Assembly (NCBI GenBank): GCA_037178855.1
Contig: JASJZC010000007.1
Coordinates: forward strand, 6,138,001-6,202,000
Length of the DNA: 64,000 nucleotides
Origin: Oscheius sp. JU75
Lineage: Eukaryota; Nematoda; Chromadorea; Rhabditida; Rhabditidae
Reading direction: 5' to 3'
The first letter of the stretch is position 1; the number at the start of each line of letters is the position of its first letter. Below, in pieces: positions 36,601 through 48,600 of the stretch. Made by a program: the position numbers and the translations under genes. The notes beneath the pieces were generated by a model. It was not told the origin of the DNA and ran no database searches. It saw only the letters and a program-made list of their open reading frames with translations.

Positions 36601-39600
36601 CAATTAGCAGACTAATGAGACAGTAGTTTGACAGACTTGTTTTCAGCAAGTGCCAATAACGCAAACTGATGAAGAAGGCGAGCCTCTTTTCCTCCGACTC
36701 AACATTGGGGGACAGAAGTTCATGATACTCTACGACGCCATCATACGAGCGGATCAGACGTCTTTTCTCAGCAAGTTTCTGCATTTGACACACCCGGCCA
36801 GGAACAAGGTTTGTAGAAACAGATGGCACTCGCTGTTTGCTCGGGGGGCTAAGGTGGGAAAGATTCCGTTGGACACTTGGGCACTCACTTTCAGTGCTCT
36901 ACTCTGGGCAAACAATCCTCTTCTGACCAATTTTCTGTAATTGATGTTACATTTCTAGGTGTGCGATGCCTATTTCTCTGACGATGACACCTACTTCTTC
37001 CAACGGTCACCGGTTGCTTTCGAAGCAGTCTTTCAGTATTATTCCATGGGAGTCATTCACAAGCCATCAGAGGTGTGACACTTAATTGGGTTGGAATAGA
37101 ATATTGTTAGAAGTGATATCATGGCTGCCGCCTTATTAGACATGACATGGCTTCTTCTAATCGCAAACGAAAGAGCAATAAACTTTGCACTCAATTTGAT
37201 TTCAGATGTGTCCGGCAGCCTTTTTGACGGAATTGGAATTTTGGAAAATTGCTCATCAGCATGTGGGCTCTTGCTGCGCGGACGTCATTCCTCAACCCAA
37301 GCAAGAGGAGAAGGAGGAAGAACGAGTAAGTTGGGTATAGCCCCTAATTCCCCTCTTCTTAGGTTGACGACAACACTTTTGACAATCTTATGTGTGGAAA
37401 ACTACGCCGACGGATGTGGACTTTCTTAGAACGGCCGGGATCATCAAATCAAGCCAAGGCATTCGAACTCTCATCAACACTATTCGTTGCAATCTCTGTG
37501 ATGGGTTTGAGCTTCGGCACAATCCCGGATTTTCAAGTGAGTGCTCGAGCAATTTAATCTGAGATCAATCTTAGGTTACCCATTATCTCCCTCCTCATAA
37601 TGAGTCAGTCGTACTACCGGATGGAACTGTCACCATAGTGGAGAAAGTAGAGGAAATGAGAGTTGAACATCCCGTTTTTGTCTTCACGGAAAGGATATGT
37701 ATAGCCTTCTTTACGGTGGAATATTGCCTACGACTGTTTGCTGCACCGCGGAAATGGAGATTTGCCATTAAGCCGCTTAATCTTGTGGATCTCATGGCCA
37801 TCGTTCCGTTCTATTTGGAGCTGTTTCTTACTCTTTGTGGTGTTGACGACAAGAAGCTTCGCGACCTACGATGGGCCTTCCTTGTCGTTCGAATTCTTCG
37901 AGTTCTTCGAGTCATTCGAATCATCAAACTCGGACGATTCTCATCTGGTCTTCAAACATTCGGAATGACACTACAACGCTCACAAAAGCAGCTACAAATG
38001 ATGGCAATTGTTCTACTGACTGGAGTTGTCTTCTTCTCAACAATGATTTATTTTTTGGAGAAGGACGAAGACGGGACCCCATTTACATCGATCCCAGCTG
38101 CTTACTGGTGGTGCATTGTGACTATGACTACGGTAGGATATGGAGATGCTGTGCCGGCAACAACGTGTGAGTCCTATCTTGCCATCATTAGCTCATTCTC
38201 TGCCTTTAGTGGGCAAAGTAATAGCCTCAGCAGCCATCATGTGCGGCGTTTTGGTTCTGGCTCTACCCATCACCATCATTGTCGACAATTTTATCAAAGT
38301 GGCACAGGATGAACAACAACTAGAGCAGTTGAAGGAAGATCAAGTGCGACAAGAACAGGCCCTAATGTCTATGCTTCAAGGCGGAGCAGATGAAGAAGCG
38401 TAACATGACTACTGTTTTATATATTTGATCTGCTCATTGTTTAGACTTCGGGTCACTACTTTTGTCATATATGAACACAATAGGATGTTAATGCTCGCTG
38501 CTGCAAACGTTAAAAACATCTGCATTAGACATACCCTTTTCCTACGAGTAGCCAGTACTACAATGGCAAAAGTGCGCTTTCCTTTCTCTGTCTAGAGCAT
38601 TTTGATTTGACAAAAAAGAATGCTGTGCGGTTTTCAGCCGTCCTAGTTGGGTTCCTTTCCCATCACCGCGTGTCCCGCACATATCACACCTACCATACTA
38701 ACCTGATTAGCACCTCCCCATGAAGTCCATTACATTGTTAGAGCAACTCTATTTCTCTCTTCCTAGTGTTGATATTTCCGGTTACATGTCTTTTGTGATG
38801 TTAAATTGTTATCAGATGTCTATTATTCTTGGATGCGCCGTTGTGCAATAAAGTTTTTCTATTTACATAAGGGACTATCTGCGCGTCCGGTTCAAATGTA
38901 CAAGAGTTAAATTTGATAGACACACGTCTCTTAGCTGCTGCGATCTGAATCCAAACAAGTTTAGAACACCTGCCGTACTTATGCTCTTCATACTTTGCGC
39001 TCAATGATCCTATTCAGCTCAAGTATTTTGTGCAAGCACTTGACAACTTACCGGAAAATGTGAGACGCAGCTTGACTGTTTCTCCCTTGTCAAAGACCAA
39101 AGCTGAGGCATAACGATCGACGCGGTTAATCTCTGGTACCGCGTCCATGATGACTTTGAATCTGTGCTCAGCCGTACCGTGTTGGTTCTTCAGGGTAATC
39201 TAAATAACCTTTGGTACTGTAAAGAAGGGACAAAATACTTGATACTCTCCTTCATCGTCCTCTCTGATCTCCCCAACTGTGATAGAAGACGTATCTGCAG
39301 TGTTTTCAATCCACATCCTTTGAGCGTTGAAAATTTCCTGCAACTGAATATTTCTAGTTTCAAATAAACTCTACCTTCTTGTTCTTGAACCAGTGAATGT
39401 CGGGAGTTGGTGTTCCTTTGAAACTGATCAACATTTTTGTCTTGGTGCCCTTGACACCGGTAATCTCTTTGGGTCCGTCAAAGATTTCGGGTTTCTGTTC
39501 GCCTGGAACCAAACTGTTTCTGTGAAATGTATTAGCATACCATCTTTTCTAGACAGTTTGACAATATCTGAAACTTCAGAGAAAGGACCTTGGCCAGCTT

Positions 39601-42600
39601 TGTTGACAGCAGCCACGCGGAAAGCATACTCGACGTCAGTTTTGAGGTTAGAGACCTCGAAGCTGCAAGAGGAAACAGGTTGCGTGGTGGCCAAACTCCA
39701 TCGTTTCGAAAAAGCCTGAATAAGTTATGATTTTTCTTCTTTTTCTAATCCTTACCTCCTTAAACTCAACGATATACATGGTAACCTCATCGTTTGGTTT
39801 CCATTCCAAGTAGATAGATTTCTCCGTAGTCTTGGAAATTACTGGCTTGGCTGGAGCAGTAGATGGTATTACTGAAAATAAATCGTGCTTGCCAATTTAA
39901 TGACTCACCTGTCTTCTTCAAAGTGATCGGCTTGTCTCCCAAGAGGAATTCACTGGTTCCGAGAGCATTTTCTGAACAGACTCTGAACTCGATAGTAGTT
40001 CCTTCAGGTAGTTTATCTGAAAACATGGTGTTTTTATTTTTATGGGCAGAATAACCGAGATGACAAGATATGTCTGGAACTCTTTTAATGAAAGACCAGA
40101 TGTTCTTCTTGGGATCTTTTGTTTCAATACAGTATCCTAGCAGTTTGCTTCCACCATCTGACTGAGGCTGCTTCCATTCAAGCTTAGCACTAGATCCACC
40201 AACTTCACTCACAATCAGAGGACCGATAGGAACACCAGGAGCTCCTAAGAATAGGTTTCCAGTAAAAAGAGGGAAGGTACCTTTGATCTTCAGTGTTATA
40301 GAAGCGGCTTCTTCATTGCTGTCGTTCTTGGCCTTCAATGTGTATGTTCCAGCATGTTCAGGCTCGGTCTTCTTGATGATGACAGTGGAAGAACCTTCGG
40401 TTGAAACAACTGACATGTTCTTGTCGACCTGCATAATTCTTGGTAAACTATTAAGTATACACTACTATACCTTTAGAGGAACTCCATCCTTCGTCCATTC
40501 ACATTCCGGCTTCGGGGAGCCGAAAATGTTGATCGAAAGAGTAGCTCGTTCACCTGCCTTCACTTCGACGATGGAATTTTCAGGTTTCAAGAAGCATTTT
40601 TCTAAAAGTATCCTGTTAAAATCTTTGAAAGCCATATACCTTTGACAACTAGAGCTATGGTAACGGATGTTTCACCAGCAGAGTTTTTAGCAGAACAAGT
40701 GAAGTTACCTAAATATAACTTTAGAGAGTTTGTCACGCACACTCACCGGCAGCGTTAACAGTCACTTTAGGAATGCTGAGCTTAAGCTCGCCGGCCGTTT
40801 TTGAAGCCTTGTATGACGGATCAACAGAACAGCCATCCTTGGTCCAAGTTACTTCGACATCATCGTCGGTGGTGGTCACAACGAGTTCAGCCTAAATCAA
40901 AAAATTATATGTTTTTCGTTGTACCTACCATCTTTCCAGCATCAACAGTCACATTGGATACAGTAGCTTTCAACTCAGCCTTCTTCTGCGCTTCCGGTTT
41001 CTCGTCTGCCTTGGCTTTCTTTCCTCCATCTTCAGTAGGAACATTAGAAACATCCTTTGCAGCAACCTTCTTTTTGATAAGTTTTTTGACGGTCTTCTTT
41101 TCGGCTTCTCCCTTCTTAGCCTCATCTCCGACTTTCTTTTCTTCCTCCTTAGTCTCTACTTTAGGCTCATCTTGTCTGGAGTCACGTCTAGAAGCAGTCT
41201 CGCTGGCTGATTCATCTTTTTGAACGTCAACGCTTCCTTCACGGCTTCTACCGGGTGACTTGGCTTCAGCAGCTGCTCTCTTTTTTAGTCTTTCCTTGGT
41301 ATCAAGGATGTCGTCGACAGCGCTTGGCTGTTTCTTGTCGCTTTTCTTCTTTTTGATTTCGGTTTCTTCCATCTGCTTCTCCCCTTCCTTCTTGGCGACA
41401 GCTTCAGCTTGTGCAGTATCTTCGACTTCAGCAGTAGATTTAGCTGCTTTCAAGGCGCTGTTCTGAAGAGCTTCTTCCTCTTCAGCAACTCCGGCCTTCT
41501 CCTTAGTGATGATCTTCTTTTCCGTTTCTTCAGCTTTTCCTTCTTCATCGGTAACGATTGTTTCTTCTGTAGAAGTAGGTACACCGACGCGACAAGCCTT
41601 CGATTCTTTGCTAGGATCGGACATAGCGTAGAGACCTTTAGCTGTGACTCGGAAGAAGTATGTACCAGATTCAATAATGGATCTGTCCACGAAGCTGACC
41701 TTGTCTGTGATTGTAAGTTCGAGCCAGTCGTTACTTCCTTCAACACGACGTTCAATGACGTATTCGCTTGTCTCTGGAGTTCTGTTCCAGCTCATACTGA
41801 CCTTGCCATCTTCGACTTCAACCTCTGGAGAGCAGGGCTGCTTGAGTTTAGCCAGTGTGTGAGGGAAGGTCTGCGAAGTGTCGTCTTCTTCCTCTTCAGC
41901 AGGTGTGATCACATCGATAGTCTCACTGGGTTCACTTTCACCGACTTCATTGATAGCCAGGACACGGAAACCATAGACGTAGTTGGAGAAAAGCTCATCA
42001 GATTCGTAAGTGTTGACAGTAGCCTTGACGCTTCCAACAGGTCTCCACCTGTTGTTGTCAACCGCCTTCCTTTCGATGACGTAACCAGTGATTGGAGCAC
42101 CATTGTCGTTTTCAGGCTCACTCCAGCTGATGATTGTACTGTTTGGAGTGGTGTCAGTGGATCGGATATCTTGAGGCTCGGATGGCACATCGATGACGTT
42201 GATGTTGATGTCCTTTTCAATCTTGCCGTGATTGTTCTCACCCATGATGCTGATCGTTCCAGAATCTTGTCTTGACAGGTTCTTCATTCTGACACTGACG
42301 CTATCGTCGTAATAGTCCAGATCAGCTCGTCCCTTGATGGAGACTCCATTGTGAGCAATGTGCATTTTAGGAGTAGGATGCCCATTGAATTCGATGTGGA
42401 AGTCGAGTTCTTTTCCAGCATGAAGTACGAGATCACCTTCAATTTTCTCAGGAATGACGATTGATGGAGCAACACTGAGAGTAAGAACAGCCGGAGCCGA
42501 AACTTCTCCTTCGCTTGTTCCACAAGTGTATTGGCCAATATCGTTCTTGTCAACCTTCTTGATCTCCAAAGTGGCAGTCTTGTCTTCAACAGACATGATG

Positions 42601-45600
42601 ACTTTCTCCATCTGAGGCCATAACTCTTGTCCGTTTCTGTACCACTTAGCACGACGAATCGGCTTTGTGAACTGGCAGGTAAGAACAGCTGGCTTGCCGA
42701 AAGCGTCGATCACGACATCTTGAGGACCGACAACAACATGCGCTCCCTCTTCTAAACTCAAAGTTATGCAAGAAAAAAAAAGAAATGATACCTTTGATGA
42801 GGACATCTCCTTCGGTCCTGCTTCTGCTATCAGTGGTTTCACATCGGTATGTTCCGCTGTCAGCATCTGTAGCATCCTTGACACGAATACCACGTTCGCA
42901 TCCAAGAGCGAAGAATTGGACTCTTTCGTTTGGAGTCAACCTCTTTCCATCCTTGTACCAAACAACGGCAGCTTCCTCATCCGAAAGGACACAAACCAGT
43001 TCGAAGTCTCCACCTTCATGAATTTCTGTCATTTCAGGGAATGATGTCTCGATGTGGGCACGGACATCTAAATTTCACATTACTATTGCTGCACAAACAA
43101 CTACCTGAAAGGGTGATAGTCGCAGATGACTCCGTGGAACCATGAGAATTCTCAATTCTGCAGCTGTACTTTCCTTCGTGGCTGTTGTCAGTGGTGTGGA
43201 CGGTGAGAACACTGCGGAAACCTTCACTGATAATCTGAAACAACGCTAGTTGTAAGAATTGTAGAGAAAAAGATTAAAATAGCTTGTTTAATAGCACATA
43301 TTCAACTTCAAGTCTTAGTGTACACAAGCTTGTATAAAGGCTTGCTTAACCGAAAAACTTACAATAAAGGATGAAGGTTTCTTAAATAGAATTTTGAATA
43401 TTACGAAATAGAAGCCAATACAAACCTCAGTGTTCTCATCAGCAGGAATGATCTCCTTGCCATCCTTGTACCAGATGTATTCTGGAGTAGGCTCGCCGGA
43501 TGCATGACATTCCAAACGGAGCTCGCGCTTCTTGGCCACGGTTGTACTCTTGATCGGCTTGATGACAATAGGAGGACCGTGTTCTAGAAAACTGCTTACA
43601 GGTAAGAGACAAGAATATACCTGAGATTTTTACTGGCTGAGTCTCTTTGGAGAACTCTCCATTTCCAGCAGCGTTGCGGGCAGCGACGCGGAAAACATAG
43701 CTGACTCCTTCTCGGAGGTTTGTGATAGTGCAGCTTGTGCTGGCGGATTGAACTTCATTCCAGATGGATGAACCTTCAGACTTGTACTGGACAGTGTATT
43801 CTACAGACGGTTCTTCATTGGCAGCTTCCCAAGACAGTGTGACGTTATCGACTCCTGTGACAGTGATCTTGGGCGGAGACATCTTTGATTTCGGCTTGTC
43901 TGAAAAAGATTTTAGCTAGAAACAAAATAAAGATACCAATTGCTTTTGGTGTTTCGACCACATCAGACGATACATTGCTTGCTGATTTGAATCCAGCCTC
44001 ATTTGTGGCTTCGACCTTGAAACAGTACTTCTGTCCTGGTTCGAGATCGACGACTGTGAAACGGTCGGCAAAGATTATCTCGCTGTTGACCTAAGATTTT
44101 AATGATTATGTAGTGTTATTCTTTTGGCAAACCTTCTGCCAGTTGCCACCATCCATCTTCTTGAAGACGTCGTATCCGTAAATTGCGGATCCTCCATCTT
44201 CAACAGGCTTGATCCAGGAGAGATTACAATCGAATGGAGTGACGTTGCTAATTGTAGGCTTTTCGCTAACAGTCGGTGGGTTGTATGGTGTACCAGTGGT
44301 GACCTAAGAGAAAATATTTTATAGGTAACAGAATAAACTTACAGGCCTCGACTCTACAAACTCTCCAATACCGTACTTGTTCACAGCGGCAACGCGAATG
44401 ATGTAAGGAGTATCGCTCTCCAGATCATCGACAACTATGCTAGTCTTCGCGGCGGATACCTTAACAGTTTTGTTCACTCTCTCGATGAAAATGTTACCGT
44501 AGCGACTTTGTGGAATGCTCTTCTTCCATGCTCTTTCTTCTCGACTATGTAGGAAGTGACAGCCTGCCCTCCATCATCGTGAGGTGGCTTCCATTCGACT
44601 GTGAGAGTATCAGCAGCTACATCAGTGATTGAAACGTCAGCAAGAACTTCAGGAGTATCTAAAACAATGTGCCTACTTTTTCCTGAATGTGGGATACCTT
44701 TAACTTTAACCGTTGTCTTGTAAGTGGCTTCTCCAAACTCGTTGACAAGTTTGATAACGTAGTCACCAGAATCTTCCTTGGTCACCTGCCTCTTACAAAA
44801 CTTGACTTCCTTTTCAAGAATATCAATTTGAGTCTTGGGATCAACATCCAGTTCTACTCCGGTTCTGTAGCAAACGACAGCAGGTTCGGGGAAGCATTCA
44901 AAGTCGAAGGATATCACGAGGTTCTCGTCACGCTCAACTTCGTGCTTTTCTTTGGCCTCTTCTGTGATGATCGGCTTTCCTTGAATCTTCAGCTTAGTGT
45001 ACGACTCGGCTCCGTCAGCTACAGCAGTGTATCTTCCACTGTCAGCATATGACGCCTTCTTGATTGTCAGCTTGCATGAAGCACCAACGGTGTCGATCGA
45101 GTAGTGAGAGGACATCGAAATCTCGGCCCCATCCTTGAACCATCTAACAGCCTCTGGAGCATGATTGAGTACAATTTCCAATGTCACGTCTTCGTTCTCC
45201 TTTCCAGTGGACTTACGAGGTAGACGTTCAACGATGTCCAGAGGAGTCTCATCAACTCGAAGAACAGACTTGGCAACATGTTCTCCAAGACGACACTCAA
45301 TTTCAGCGCCGGTGTCCTCGGGAATCACATTGTTAATGTAGAGATAGCGGAAGAAGGAGGTTTCCTCACACTTGCATCTCTCGGACTTGGCAACAGGAAC
45401 TCCCTTGAAAGTCCATTCAACCCAATCGTCTTCATTGACTAGTTCACATTCGACCTTGATAGTATCACCCCGCAGAGCATAAAGTTCAGGTTCAGGAGTA
45501 GCCATGAATCCTTCCTTTCTCTTGCGACGACGAACAGACACGGATTCTTCGGCGCTAGAGACGACAGATGACTTTCTTGCCTTGACATCGTAAGCTTCGG

Positions 45601-48600
45601 CCATTTCCTTGTCTTCGACAGATTTCTTCTCCTTGATTGCTCCAGCCAAGTTTTCGTCCTTCTTGACGGCAGTTACGGTTTCTGTCGGTTTTTCCGTCCT
45701 CTTTTCACTGGTCTTCTCGGTTTCGGACTTTACCTCAACGTTCACTTCTGTTTTTTCTGCAGGCTTCTTCTTAACCACTTTCTTCACAACCTTCTTTTTC
45801 TTTCCTTCTTCAGATGCGGCCTCCGAAACTTCAGACTCTTGCTTTACAAGCTTGATCTTTTCTTCTTGCTTTTCAGCAAATTGTTCGGCTTTCGCCTTTT
45901 CGGTCAGCTCCTTCTCTTGTTCGATACTCTTCTTTGCAGCTTTTTCAGCTTTCAACTTCTCAGCTTGTTCTTTTTCCGTCTTCTTATCTTCAAGCTTTTT
46001 CTTCTCGGCCTGATCTTTCGCTATCTTTTTCTTTTCTTCCTCAAGTTTGGTCGCCTTTTTCTTCTCCAGTTTTTCGGTCTTCTCCTTCTCGAGCTTGTCC
46101 TTCTCGGCCTGGTCCTTCTCAGACCTCAGCCTGTCAGCCTTCTCCTTTTCGAGTTTGTCCTTCTCAATCTTGTCTTTCTCGGCCTTCAGCTTGTCGGCCT
46201 TCTCTTTCTCGAGCTTGTCCTTTTCGGTCTTATCCTTCTCAGCCTTCAGCTTGTCGGCCTTCTCCTTTTCGAGCTTGTCCTTTTCAGTCTTGTCCTTTTC
46301 CTTCTCCAGTTTTTCTGCCGCTTCAACCTTCTCTTTCTCTACCTTGACTGTTGCTTCCTTTTCAGCTTTACTCTTCAGGGTCTTTGTTTCCTTAGCTTCA
46401 ACCGCCTTCTCCGCAGCAGCTTTTTCAGAAGTTTCCTTCTCCTCCTCTTTGGCCTTCTTCTCTTGGTCTTTCGTGGGAAGCGGTGGCAAGCCTTCTCCCT
46501 TCTCGCCCTTTGCTTTAGTCTTCAGCTCGGCGTGAGCCTCTTTTTTCTTTTCAGGTGTTTGAGATCTTCCACGAAATGTGAATTCTGTGCCTTCTGTAGG
46601 AGTGGTGGTTCTCGATCTCATCTTGCTGGCACTGTCGACCTTCATCGTGATACTAGCAGACTGAGGTTTCTTGATGGGTGACGTGATTTCAGCACTTCCT
46701 TCTCTAGCAGTGATCTCGGTTGTAATGTTGGTCTCTGAGTGCATTATGCTAGGATCTCCATAGCGAGAGCTGATTTCGTCCGGAATGAAAAGTGGCTTAG
46801 GAATGTTCTTCTTTTTCTTGCTTGAAGGCGAGGCTTCTCTTCCAGTAGTAGAAGCTGGCGAAGCAGATCGTTCTTTTATAGATCGTTCTTTCATTGATTG
46901 ATCTCTCTCTTCTTTTTGCGCCTTTCGTGCACGATCGTTTTCGTCCTTGACCTTTTCAGCTTCAGCATTGGTAGGCTTCTTGCCCACCTTTTGCTTCTTC
47001 TCGCCGACTGTTTCCTTGGCTACCTCCTCCTTCTCTTCCGTTTTGAGGTTTCCCGCAGCTTCGCGCTTGGTCTTATCTTTCAGAGCTTGTTCTTTCTCAA
47101 CCTTCAGCTTGTCTGTCTTCTTCTTCTCAGCTTTTTCTTTCTCAATTTTCTCCTTTTCTGCTTTCTGCTTTTTGGCGTCCTCCTTGTTTTCATTCTGCTT
47201 GACAGCGTTTTGTGGCTCAAGCTCGATCTTGGTAGTCTCCTCCGGAGGTTTGGTGTCATCAGCCTTCTCTTCCTCCTTTTTGAGAACTTTCTTCATGGGC
47301 TTCGGTTTCTTTCCTTCCTCACCTTCTACCTTCTCGAGAACCTTTTCTTCCTCTGTTTCCTTCTTCTTCAGAAGATCGGTAGCAGCATCTTCGGCTGACT
47401 CGCTTGTTCCAAGATCTTTCTTATCTGAACAAAATATTACTTCTCATTTTAGTTTTCTGCAGTTTCAGATAAAAGCTTTTCCTCCATTCAAACAACAAAC
47501 AAGCTAGTATGACTTGGACGAAACGAGGACGTTCTCTCAAAAATAACAAGCGGACCTTTGGACGAACGGACATGGACATCGGAAAAGCACCAAGCTTCCC
47601 CGGCTTGGTTAATAGCTTGGCAAGCATATTCAGCCTCTTCGGCTCTTTGAATGTCTTTGACAATAAGAAGATGACGTTGTTTTGGCTCTTCGTGACAAAT
47701 TTCAAACTGAAACTTCAGTTTTTAAGGATTAAGAAAAGGCAATACCCTATCGTCGTCCATTGAAATGAGTTTTCCGCCTTGATAGAATCGAACTTCGGGC
47801 TCTGGTGTTCCACGCGTAGAAACACTCATAACCACGTTCTCCCCTTCAAGAACATCATGGTCCGACAATATCTTGTCGAATCGAGGAGGAATGAGTTGTG
47901 TGAGTCTCGGAGAATTGGGATATGTTCTCTCGACCACCTAAAAGTTTTTTTTTTTAGTAAAACGCCTATCCTACTCTGCGGATTCTTCTTCTTTTCTTTG
48001 TGTCCTTGTCACCCCTCTCCTCGTCAGAACTTCCAGCCTCGCCCTTTTTCTTCAATTTCTTCACACGACGTCTCTTTTTCAATCTCTCTTCTTCCGGAAT
48101 ATCTGAATTTCACCTTTAGTAGGTGATAGCGTGAAAGTTACCATTACATTCAACAAAGACCTCAAAATTGCAACTGTCTACTCCCCCAATGTTTTCAACA
48201 AGGAGGCTGTAGTCGTCATCGTCGGAAAATGTACAGTTCAAAACGGCAAGACAGAAATTTCCATCTACAAATTCACTAGTTTGTCATCGAAAACTAGTTT
48301 CATACCAGGCTTGCACTCAAATTCGTACTTTGAAGGTTCTTCATTGATGTTTATCTCTTTTCCATTTTTGAGCCAGACCATCTCGGGCATCGGGTAACCG
48401 CCAAACTTTCCGGTAAATCTGAAATTCCCTTAGTTATAAACGACCGGTTGATAGCTTACTTGGCAGTTTCTCCCTTCTGAACATGGGCGTTCTTCAAAGC
48501 TTTCGTGATCTCTGCTGGCTGGAACTCTTCTCCGAAGTAGTCTCTTTCCTCGAAGGGTTTTGCTTCTAAACATATTCTTGAATAGTTATGGATGAGTGTC

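Larger units (their letters stand above)
30615..39051 (-). other. Titin intron of 8,437 nt hosting the Kv channel gene
   Basis: The donor GTAAGT lies just below 39052 and the acceptor TTTTTTGCAG just above 30614. Joining gives [22 protein letters not shown], a continuous Ig strand with the invariant Trp, so the intron boundary is well supported. It is about 200 times longer than the typical intron of this gene and contains a complete gene on the opposite strand. Between 30615 and 31600 I see only a short hairpin (30847-30870). Confidence 0.9.

Noticed and set aside
45609-47507. Several plus-strand Ser/Phe- and Leu-rich frames of 130-280 codons
   Set aside because: They are antisense to the lysine/glutamate-rich titin exon 44698-47424 and have no splice signals or domain.
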